Shown here: positions 1-9,787 of the stretch, one piece after another
How the letters are laid out: each line of letters opens with the position of its first letter
Position numbering within the stretch: the first letter of the stretch is position 1
Translations under genes and position numbers: made by a program
Source: Trebonia sp.
GTDB lineage: Bacteria > Actinomycetota > Actinomycetes > Streptosporangiales > Streptosporangiaceae
Assembly: GCA_030038035.1 (NCBI GenBank)
Contig: JASHPP010000143.1
Span: 1-12,864, forward strand
Direction: 5' to 3'
Length of the DNA: 12,864 nucleotides
Notes under the pieces: generated by a model
The model's database searches: none
Told to the model about the DNA's origin: nothing
What the model saw: the letters and a program-made list of their open reading frames with translations, nothing else

Positions 1-780
1 GTCTCGCTCGACACGAGCGTGCCGCACATCGCCCGGGTCTACGACTACTGGCTGGGCGGCAAGGACAACTTCGCGGCCGACCGGGCAGCCGCCGAGCAGG
101 TCATCGCGACGTTCCCCGACGTGCTCGTCAGCGTCCGCGCGCAGCGGGCGTTTCTCGGCCGGGCGGTGCACTACCTGGTCACCGAGGCGGGCATCAGGCA
201 GTTCCTTGACATCGGGACCGGCCTGCCGTCGGGGAACAACACGCACGAGGTCGCCCAGCGGGCGGCGCCGCAGGCGCGGGTCGTCTACGTGGACAACGAC
301 CCGATCGTGCTCCTGCACGCCAAGACCCTGCTGGCCAGCACCCCCGAGGGCGCGACCGCCTACATTGACGCCGACCTGCGGGACACCGGCGCGATCCTGG
401 AGCAGGCGGCCGGCGTCCTCGATTTCAGCAGGCCGGTCGCGCTCATGCTGCTCGGGGTCCTGCACTGCATACCCGATGAGGACGACCCGGCCGCGATCGT
501 GACGCGGCTGCTTGCCGCCGTGCCCGCGGGCAGCTACCTGGCGATCGCGCACCCGGCGAGCGACGTCACCGACGAGATCAACCAGTCCATGCGGGGCTAC
601 AACCAGCAGGGGGCCGCCCCGGTCACGGCGCGCAGCCACGCGCAGGTCAGCCGCTTCTTCGACGGCCTGGACCTGGTGGCGCCCGGTGTGGTGCAACTGC
701 ACCGCTGGCGGCCGGGAACCGGGGACGGGGGCACCGGCCGGGAGCTGGCCAACTACGGCGGGGTCGGCCGCAAGCAGTAA
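1..780 (+). CDS. SAM-dependent methyltransferase, PF04672 (DUF574) family, N-terminus cut by window edge
   Basis: Probable S-adenosylmethionine-dependent methyltransferase of the actinobacterial PF04672 family; the substrate is unknown. The reading frame is open from base 1, and the segment LDTSVPHIARVYDYWLGGKD is the conserved N-terminal signature of the family. The true start therefore lies a few codons upstream of the window, and the GTG at 19 is probably an internal valine. A SAM-binding glycine motif (FLDIGTGLPSGNN, about residues 68-80 of the visible part) and the acidic motif YVDNDPI at the end of the next strand fit a Rossmann-fold methyltransferase. The visible part has 259 residues, close to the usual 260-280. 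It ends with TAA 107 bp before the next gene and has no evident functional link to the redox genes downstream. Family confidence is high; function is unknown. Confidence 0.9.
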   Translation, partial: VSLDTSVPHIARVYDYWLGGKDNFAADRAAAEQVIATFPDVLVSVRAQRAFLGRAVHYLVTEAGIRQFLDIGTGLPSGNNTHEVAQRAAPQARVVYVDNDPIVLLHAKTLLASTPEGATAYIDADLRDTGAILEQAAGVLDFSRPVALMLLGVLHCIPDEDDPAAIVTRLLAAVPAGSYLAIAHPASDVTDEINQSMRGYNQQGAAPVTARSHAQVSRFFDGLDLVAPGVVQLHRWRPGTGDGGTGRELANYGGVGRKQ

Positions 781-837
781 CCCGGCTGCCCGGCATCTGG
801 CTTGGACTGCCCCGCCCGGGGGAAGGCCCAGGTTGCC

Positions 838-851
838 GGGACCTTCTTCCC
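838..851 (+). promoter_or_regulatory. Candidate DosR/DevR-like box 1, upstream of the GltD-NifJ operon
   Basis: GGGACCTTCTTCCC matches 10 of the 12 defined positions of the DosR/DevR consensus GGGACTTNNGTCCC. Its centre lies 43 bp upstream of the ATG at 888. Three other intergenic regions of the window carry the same GGACCTT core (9717-9730, 11910-11923, and 12097-12110 on the minus strand). If the box overlaps the -35 region, as at many DosR promoters, transcription would begin at or very near the start codon. The assignment is by motif similarity only. Confidence 0.5.
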
Positions 852-887
852 TACCCGGGGGAGGGGTCCAGGCGGCACGGTTGAGAC

Positions 888-2512
888 ATGAGCGCCGCAC
901 GAGACCTGACCCCGCTGCCTGACCTGCTGCACGGCGCGCCCGCCGCCGGGCCGGTGCGCACGCGCAGGCCGGTCTACGTCGACCTGCTCCCGCCGTGCAA
1001 CAACGCGTGCCCCGCCGGGGAGAACATCCAGGCGTGGCTCGCGGCGGTGCGGGACAAGGACTACGAGCAGGCGTGGCGGATCCTCACCGGCGACAACCCG
1101 CTGCCCGCGATACACGGCCGGGTCTGCTATCACCCGTGCGAGGACGTGTGCAACCGGCTGCAGCTTGACTCCGCCGTCTCGATCCACGCCGTCGAGCGGT
1201 TCCTCGGTGACCTTGCCACGCGAAGCCACTGGTCGTTCGGGAGAACAGGAGAGCCAAGCGGGAAGCGGGTCCTGGTGATTGGCGCGGGCCCCAGCGGGCT
1301 GTCGGCCGCCTTTCATCTCGCCCGCCGCGGGCACCAGGTCGAGGTGCGCGACGCCGGCGCGGAGCCGGGCGGGATGATGCGCTACGGCATTCCCGCCTAC
1401 CGGCTGCCCCGTGACGTGCTCGCCGCGGACATCGCGCGGATCGAGTCGCTCGGCGTGCGGCTCACGGTGAACCACCGGGTCACCGACCTCGACGCGGAAA
1501 GAAGCGGGTTCGACGCGGTGTTCGTCGCGGTCGGCGCCCACCTGTCCAAGCACGCGGAGATCCCGGCGCGCGACGCCAGCCGGATCATCGACGCGGTTCC
1601 GTTCCTGCGCGAGGTCGCCGCGGGCGGCCAGCCGGTCCTCGGCCGGCGGGTCGCCGTCTACGGCGGCGGCAACACCGCGATGGACGCGGCCCGCACGGCC
1701 CGCAGGCTCGGCGCGGACGAGGCGCTGATCGTCTACCGCAGGACGCGGGCGCGGATGCCGGCGCACGAGGAGGAGGCCGCGGCCGCCGAGCAGGAGGGCG
1801 TCCGCATCAACTGGCTCCGCACGATCACCGACTTCGAGGGCCCGGAGATGACCGTCGAGGTCATGGAGCTCGACGAGACCGGGTACCCGCGGCCGACCGG
1901 CCGGTGCGAGACCCTGCGGGCGGACACGCTGATCCTGGCGCTCGGCCAGGACGCCGACACCGGCTTCCTGGCCGCGGTGCCCGGCGTGCGGTTCCGCGCG
2001 GACGGCACCGTCGAGGTGTCGCCGCAGATGATGACCGGCTGCCCGGGCGTCTTCGCCGGCGGGGACATGGTGCCCGCGGAGCGGACGGTCACGGTCGGCA
2101 CCGGGCACGGCAAGAAGGCCGCCCGCTACATCGACGCGTACCTGCGCGGCGCCGTCGAGGCCAGGCCGGGCAGGCATCCCGTCGCGGACTACCCGCTCTT
2201 GCACCCGTGGTATTTCGCGGACGATCCAACCAGGCATGAGTCCGAACGATCCGTGGCTTCTCGTGTAGCCGATTTCGGCGAGGTGATGAGCGGGCTCACG
2301 GCGGAGGCGGCGGTCTTCGAGGCCGGCCGCTGCCTGTCGTGCGGGAACTGCTTTGAGTGCGATGGCTGCCTCGGCTCCTGCCCGGAGGACGCGGTGATCA
2401 AGCTCGGCCCCGGGCACCGGTACCGCTTCGACTACGACCGCTGCACCGGGTGCGGCGTGTGCGCGGAACAGTGCCCGGTGGCGGCGATCTCCATGGTTGC
2501 GGAGGAGCAGCG

Positions 2513-2516
<4 letters not shown>
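888..2516 (+). CDS. GltD-like FAD/NAD(P)-dependent oxidoreductase with C-terminal 2[4Fe-4S] ferredoxin domain
   Basis: Cytoplasmic flavo-iron-sulfur protein of the glutamate-synthase small-subunit (GltD/PreT/NfnB-like) superfamily, 542 aa. In order: an N-terminal helical Fe-S domain (C37, C41, C80, C84, C88); an FAD Rossmann motif (VIGAGPSGLSAAFHLAR, about 130-146); an NAD(P)-binding motif (VYGGGNTAMDAARTARR, 257-273); the GVFAGGD motif of the returning FAD domain (387-393); and a C-terminal bacterial-type ferredoxin with CFECDGCLGSCP (488-499) and CTGCGVCAEQCP (519-530). Two further cysteines (C482, C485) precede the first cluster motif. Together with NifJ it could pass pyruvate-derived electrons to NAD(P)+. 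It is not glutamate synthase as such, since no GltB large subunit is adjacent. The start is ATG 888. No proper Shine-Dalgarno precedes it, which would fit a leaderless transcript. Its stop overlaps the next start as ATGA. Rare-codon patches lie at both interdomain linkers. Confidence 0.9.
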
Positions 2517-6240
<3,724 letters not shown>

Positions 6241-6244
<4 letters not shown>

Positions 6245-7251
6245 CGAACCTGTCAACCCGGTACCTGGGCATTGACCTGCGCAACCCGCTGGTCGCGTCC
6301 GCGTCACCGCTATCGAACACCGAGGACGGCGTGCGGCGGCTGGCCGACGCCGGCGTCGGCGCCGTCGTGCTCTACTCGCTGTTCGAGGAGCAGCTGCAGC
6401 GCGAGGCGGCGCAGAACGCGGCGCTGGCCGACGCCGGGACCGAGAGCTTCGCGGAGTCGCTGTCCTACTTCCCGTCCGGCGCAGAGGGCGGGCCGGGGCC
6501 GCACCGCTACCTGAGCCTGCTCGAGCGCGCCGCGGCCGCTGTCGACATCCCGGTGATCGCCAGCCTCAACGGCGTCACCACCGGCGGCTGGACCGACTAC
6601 GCGATCGCGCTCGAGCAGGCCGGCGCGGCCGCGATCGAGCTGAACATTTATCACTTGGCAGGTGATCCCCTGGTTCCCGCGCGTGACGTTGAGCTGCGGC
6701 ACGTCGAGATCCTGACCACGGTCAAGGCGGTGGTCAAGGTGCCGGTCGCGGTGAAGCTCAGCCCGTACTTCAGCTCGACCGGCGAGATGGCGCTGCGGCT
6801 GGACCGGGCGGGCGCCGACGGCCTGGTGCTGTTCAACCGGTTCCTGCAGCCGGACATCGACCCGGAGACGCTGACCGTGAGCGCCGGGTTCGGGCTGTCC
6901 AGCCCGGCCGAGGGGCGGCTGCCCCGGGCCTGGATCGCGCTGCTGGCCGGGCGGGTCCGCGCCTCGCTCGCCGCCACCACCGGCGTCGAGGACTCGGCCG
7001 ACGTTGCCAGGTACCTGCTGGCCGGGGCCGACGTGGTGATGACCGCCTCGGCGCTGCTGCGGCACGGCGCCGCGCACGCGGGCGTGCTGCTTGGCGGGCT
7101 GTCCGAATGGATGGCCCGCAAGCACTTCGCCACCGTCCCCGAGTTCCGCGGGCTGCTGTCGGTCCCGGCCGACGCGGACCAGGCGGCCTACGAGCGCGCG
7201 GGCTACGTCACCGCCCTGCGGGCAGCCAACCGCGGCCACGGCCCCTGGTGA
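6241..7251 (+). CDS. Dihydroorotate dehydrogenase-like FMN barrel protein lacking the catalytic Cys/Ser
   Basis: A 336-aa TIM-barrel flavoprotein of the DHOD-like family that often accompanies nifJ. The start is ATG 6241, overlapping the nifJ stop as ATGA, after GGGAGG at 6231-6236. Landmarks are the N-terminal strand LGIDLRNPLVASASPLS (9-25), IPVIASLNG (103-111), AAIELNIYHLAGDP (130-143), VPVAVKLSPYF (167-177, K172 matching the FMN-contacting lysine), GADGLVLFNRF (191-201), and the C-terminal phosphate-binding region ending AGADVVMTASALLRHG. True dihydroorotate dehydrogenases have an N-x-(S/C)-C-P-N type motif carrying the catalytic base after ELN. Here the motif is NIYHLAG, with no Cys or Ser. 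Pyrimidine synthesis is therefore unlikely, and a role linked to PFOR is inferred from translational coupling. No ferredoxin domain is fused, unlike PreA. The exact function is unknown. Confidence 0.85.
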
Positions 7252-7255
7252 GGCC

Positions 7256-7270
7256 CGGCGACGAGCGCCG
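7256..7270 (+). terminator. Small GC hairpin just after the operon stop, possible weak terminator
   Basis: CGGCG-acgag-CGCCG starts 5 nt after the TGA of the DHOD-like gene. It has a 5-bp stem and 5-nt loop and no following T-run. It could weakly end or stabilise the operon transcript; the evidence is only the inverted repeat. Confidence 0.2.
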
Positions 7271-7302
7271 TGCGGACCAGGAGGGTGTACAACTTGAGAT
7301 GC

Positions 7303-7318
7303 AGAGTCCAAAGTCCTA
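7303..7318 (-). promoter_or_regulatory. Candidate TetR operator copy 1, upstream of the regulator gene
   Basis: Read on the minus strand, TAGGACTTTGGACTCT differs at only one of 16 positions from the element at 8418-8433 (TAGGACTTAGGACTCT). It lies 38 bp before the TetR start codon at 7356, in opposite orientation to the second copy, so the two bracket the regulator gene. Each copy contains a direct repeat of GGACT at 7-bp spacing rather than an inverted repeat. A -35-like TTGAGA lies at 7294-7299 just before it; no convincing -10 was found. An autoregulatory operator is the natural reading. Confidence 0.5.
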
Positions 7319-7355
7319 AACGGTCGTACGCTACGACGAGAGGGCAGAAGCGTCC

Positions 7356-8261
7356 ATGTCGGCCGGGGCGGGAGGGGCGATGGCTGAGTCACAGGCGCCG
7401 ACGGGCCTGGCCCGGCGCGGGCGCCGGCTGCCAGAGGACGAGACCGAGCACCGGGTGCTGCAGGCGGCACTGGCCATGGTGAACCGGACCGGTTTGACCG
7501 TGAGCCTGGAGCACATCAGCTTCGAGGACGTCATCCGGGCGGCCGACGTTTCCCGCAGCAGCGCCTACCGACGCTGGCCGCACAAGGACCTGTTCTTCAG
7601 CGACCTGGTCCTGGAACTCGCCAGGAACCCGGCCCCGTGGATCTTCGCTGACGAGATGGACCTGACACGGCGCATCGTCGCCGGGCGTCTGGACCAGCTG
7701 GCGGACCCGCAGGCGCGCCATGCCCTGATCGTCGAGCTTTTCCGGCAGCTGGCGGTCCTGGACTTCGAGACCTTGTACTCCTCGCCGGGCTGGCGCACGT
7801 ACCTGGCCCTGCACGCCACGCTGCTGAACCTCGTCGACGGCGGGCTCAGGAATCAGGTTCAGGCCGCGCTCGCCCACGCCGAGCAGGACCGGCTGACCAG
7901 GGTCGCGCGGACCTGGCAGCTCATGGCGGGCCTGCTCGGATACCGGCTGCGGGCGGAGGCCGGCGTCACGTTCGAGACGCTCGCGGAGGTGGTCAGCGCC
8001 ACCATGCAGGGCATGGTCATGACCGCGCTGACCGTGCCCGACATCGCCGGGTATCGCACCGCCGCCCAGCCGTTCGGCGCGCCCGAAGCCGGCGAGTGGT
8101 CGCTTCCCGCGCTGGGCCTGGGCGCGATAGCAACGGCGTTCCTCGAACCCGATCCAGGGTTCACCTGGGACGCGGGGCGCGCTGCCGCCATCCGGAATGC
8201 ACTGACGTCGCTAGACCTGGGTCCGGAACCACCAGGCGAAGACCCCTCTCGTTCGGGCTAG
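7356..8261 (+). CDS. TetR-family transcriptional regulator
   Basis: A 301-aa protein from ATG 7356. The internal ATG at 7380 (293 aa) is preceded by a better GGGAGGGG site and may be the real start. The N-terminal part carries a TetR-type helix-turn-helix: RVLQAALAMVNRTG is helix 1 (about 33-46), and the HTH is SFEDVIRAADVSRSSAYRRW (55-74), followed by the usual HKDLFFSDLV. The C-terminal ligand domain is long (about 215 aa, against 130-150 in typical TetR proteins) and not recognised. The gene is downstream of the PFOR operon in the same direction, with 104 bp between, and upstream of the DDN-YceI gene. Near-identical 16-bp elements lie before it and before the DDN-YceI promoter, suggesting that it represses both itself and that gene. 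Its ligand is unknown; a lipophilic or redox-active compound would fit the target. Confidence 0.88.
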   Translation: MSAGAGGAMAESQAPTGLARRGRRLPEDETEHRVLQAALAMVNRTGLTVSLEHISFEDVIRAADVSRSSAYRRWPHKDLFFSDLVLELARNPAPWIFADEMDLTRRIVAGRLDQLADPQARHALIVELFRQLAVLDFETLYSSPGWRTYLALHATLLNLVDGGLRNQVQAALAHAEQDRLTRVARTWQLMAGLLGYRLRAEAGVTFETLAEVVSATMQGMVMTALTVPDIAGYRTAAQPFGAPEAGEWSLPALGLGAIATAFLEPDPGFTWDAGRAAAIRNALTSLDLGPEPPGEDPSRSG

Positions 8262-8271
8262 CCGCCCGAAC
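8251..8271 (+). terminator. Hairpin overlapping the TetR stop codon, candidate terminator
   Basis: GTTCGGGC (8251-8258) and GCCCGAAC (8264-8271) form a perfect 8-bp stem with a 5-nt loop that contains the TAG stop. There is no T-run after it; actinomycete terminators often lack one. It would separate the regulator transcript from the independently promoted DDN-YceI gene. Confidence 0.45.
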
Positions 8272-8305
8272 CGGGCTTGCTGACCGCGCTGCCTCCCGGC
8301 GCCCC

Positions 8306-8365
8306 GCCTTCCGCGGTGCCGCCTTCCGTGGTGCCGCCTTCCGCGGTGCCGCCTTCCGTGGTGCC
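8306..8365. repeat. Four tandem 15-bp repeats between tetR and the DDN-YceI gene
   Basis: Four head-to-tail copies of gccttccgYggtgcc. The Y alternates C, T, C, T, so the array can also be read as two 30-bp units; a partial fifth copy begins at 8366. It lies in the 263-bp gap, about 45 bp before the -35 of the DDN-YceI promoter. One plus-strand frame would give FRGAA repeats, but I see no start codon or RBS supporting translation. It may have arisen by slippage, or serve as a protein-binding array. Confidence 0.85.
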
Positions 8366-8408
8366 GCCTCTTGTCAACTTCGTCGGCCCGCTTGTTCTCC
8401 CGCCTTTC

Positions 8409-8438
8409 TTGAAACCTTAGGACTTAGGACTCTATGTT
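8409..8438 (+). promoter_or_regulatory. Promoter for the DDN-YceI gene
   Basis: TTGAAA (8409-8414) and TATGTT (8433-8438) are separated by 18 bp, a good match to a housekeeping sigma-70/HrdB-type promoter. This is notable in such GC-rich DNA. It predicts transcription from about 8445 and a leader of about 80 nt. The repeated candidate operator fills the spacer, so binding there should block RNA polymerase. Confidence 0.6.
8418..8433 (+). promoter_or_regulatory. Candidate TetR operator copy 2, inside the DDN-YceI promoter spacer
   Basis: TAGGACTTAGGACTCT, with 15 of 16 positions identical to the inverted copy at 7303-7318. It contains a tandem direct repeat TAGGACT-TAGGACT. It sits exactly between the -35 and -10 hexamers, the expected place for a repressor site. 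Confidence 0.55.
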
Positions 8439-8445
8439 CCAAGTT

Positions 8446-8468
8446 TGCTGTCTGCCAACCTGACAGCA
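8446..8468. promoter_or_regulatory. Inverted repeat at the predicted transcription start of the DDN-YceI gene
   Basis: TGCTGTC (8446-8452) and GACAGCA (8462-8468) are perfect 7-bp arms around a 9-nt centre. The repeat begins at the predicted +1. It could be a second, more classical TetR palindrome or a hairpin at the 5' end of the mRNA. No second copy was noticed near the regulator gene. Confidence 0.4.
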
Positions 8469-8524
8469 GGAAAGGCTCAGGGCCGGCCGCCGAGGCTACG
8501 GCCCGCCAGAACCCGGGAGGAACG

Positions 8525-9691
8525 ATGCTTACCTACGACGAACGCCTCCGGGCCATGTACCCGGGCGGCCGCGCCAACGCGACCGCGCGCCGCTACTCCC
8601 GCCTGTGGGCGGCCGTGTTCTCGCTGGGGCTGCAGCCGAAGCGCTGGGTGACCCTCGAGGTGGCCGGGCGACGGTCGGGGCGGGTCACCCGGTTCCCGCT
8701 GGGCATGGCCGACGTGGATGGCGAGTGGTACCTGGTGCCGATGCTCGGCGAGCGGTGCAACTGGGTACAGAACGTGCGCGCCGCCGAGGGGCGAGCCGTG
8801 CTGCGGCGCCGCGGCGTTACCGAATGCCGGCTGGTCGAGGTGCCGGTGGGCGAGCGCGCGCCGATCATCAAGCGCTATCTCGACCGGGTTCCGGGTGCGC
8901 GCCCGCACGTGCCGGTCGACCGGCACGCCCCGCTGGCAGACTTCGAGGCCATCGCGGCGCGTTATCCGGTGTTCCGCGTGATCCCAGCGCCGGCGCGGGC
9001 CGGGCGCGCCGGCCGCGCCGTTCGCAGGCATCGCTGGTGGCGCTGGGCGCTCGCCTCAGTCGCGGCGGTCGTGGTCCTCGTCGTGCTGGCCGCCGGGCTC
9101 TTCATCAAGCTGCAGCCCTCGCCGGCCCCGCTGGCCCTGCCAACGGCGGCCGCCATCGCGCCGGCCGGGCCACTCGACGGCACCTGGGTCGCCGCCGCGG
9201 GCTCGGTGGCGGGATTCCGGGTGCGGGAGAGCGCGTTCGGCATGAGCAACGACACGGTCGGCCGGACCAGCGCCGTGACCGGCACCATCGTCATCTCCGG
9301 TGACCGGGTCACCAGCGGCGCGTTCCGGATCGGCCTCACCAGCGTGAAGGTCGGCGGCAAGGCACAGCCCCAGTTCGCTGAGAGCCTCGGCACGGGCAAG
9401 GACCCGGTCGCGACGGTCACGCTCACCCCGCCGGTGACGCTGCCCGCCGCCTTCGCCTCTGGCGCAACCGTCACAGAGCGGGTCACCGGCCGCCTGGCGA
9501 TGCACGGCCTCTCGCGCCCGGTGATCGTCACGCTGTCCGGCCGCCGGGACGGGTCCGCGCTGCAGGTCGCGGGGTCGATCCCGGTCGTGTTCTCGCGCTG
9601 GGACATCAGGGGACCGCGGAGCTTCGGATTCATCGCATCGCTCGCCAGCACCGGCCTCGCCGAGTTCCTCCTCATCCTGCACCGCGGCTGA
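8525..9691 (+). CDS. Fusion protein: deazaflavin (F420)-dependent nitroreductase domain, TM helix, YceI domain
   Basis: A 388-aa protein from ATG 8525, with GGGAGG at 8515-8520. The open frame extends upstream to 8096, but that part runs through the tetR end, repeats and promoter and is not coding. Residues about 10-155 resemble the DDN family (PF04075), which uses F420H2 to reduce nitroimidazoles and quinones: VTLEVAGRRSGRVTRFPLG, then GEWYLVPMLGERCNWVQNVR. An Arg-rich stretch (158-170) precedes one transmembrane helix (about 173-195). A Pro/Ala linker follows, then a YceI-like domain (about 217-387: GTWVAAAGSVAGFRVRESAF, VGRTSAVTGTI). YceI domains are lipocalin-like barrels that bind polyisoprenoids. 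By the positive-inside rule the DDN domain is cytoplasmic and the YceI domain outside. The physiological substrate is unknown; menaquinone or another isoprenoid quinone is my inference. Regulation by the upstream TetR is likely. Confidence 0.85.
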   Translation: MLTYDERLRAMYPGGRANATARRYSRLWAAVFSLGLQPKRWVTLEVAGRRSGRVTRFPLGMADVDGEWYLVPMLGERCNWVQNVRAAEGRAVLRRRGVTECRLVEVPVGERAPIIKRYLDRVPGARPHVPVDRHAPLADFEAIAARYPVFRVIPAPARAGRAGRAVRRHRWWRWALASVAAVVVLVVLAAGLFIKLQPSPAPLALPTAAAIAPAGPLDGTWVAAAGSVAGFRVRESAFGMSNDTVGRTSAVTGTIVISGDRVTSGAFRIGLTSVKVGGKAQPQFAESLGTGKDPVATVTLTPPVTLPAAFASGATVTERVTGRLAMHGLSRPVIVTLSGRRDGSALQVAGSIPVVFSRWDIRGPRSFGFIASLASTGLAEFLLILHRG

Positions 9692-9716
9692 GGGCACCCG
9701 CACAGCCTGGGCCGCA

Positions 9717-9730
9717 GGGACCTTCGTCAC
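9717..9730 (+). promoter_or_regulatory. Candidate DosR/DevR-like box 2, upstream of the first nitroreductase
   Basis: GGGACCTTCGTCAC matches 10 of the 12 defined positions of GGGACTTNNGTCCC. Its centre is 64 bp before ATG 9788 and 82 bp before ATG 9806. A weak TACACG at 9752-9757 could serve as -10, which would place the box across the -35 region, as in DosR-activated promoters. Confidence 0.55.
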
Positions 9731-9787
9731 CCGGCCGACGGCGAACGGCCCTACACGCTGGCTTCGGCCCTGGACAGGCTGAGGGCG

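Noticed and set aside
753..2417. Long minus-strand open frame (554 codons) opposite the GltD-like gene
   Set aside because: Arg/Gly/Pro-rich translation without domain motifs. It is a typical shadow of GC-rich codon bias on the opposite strand of a clearly conserved gene.
8306..8365. CRISPR array
   Set aside because: The 15-bp units are directly abutting with no spacers, and no cas genes are near.
8096..8524. Upstream extension of the DDN-YceI reading frame, including FRGAA repeats
   Set aside because: It overlaps the end of tetR and runs through the hairpin, tandem repeats and promoter. The ATG at 8525 has a strong ribosome site and begins a normal DDN N-terminus.
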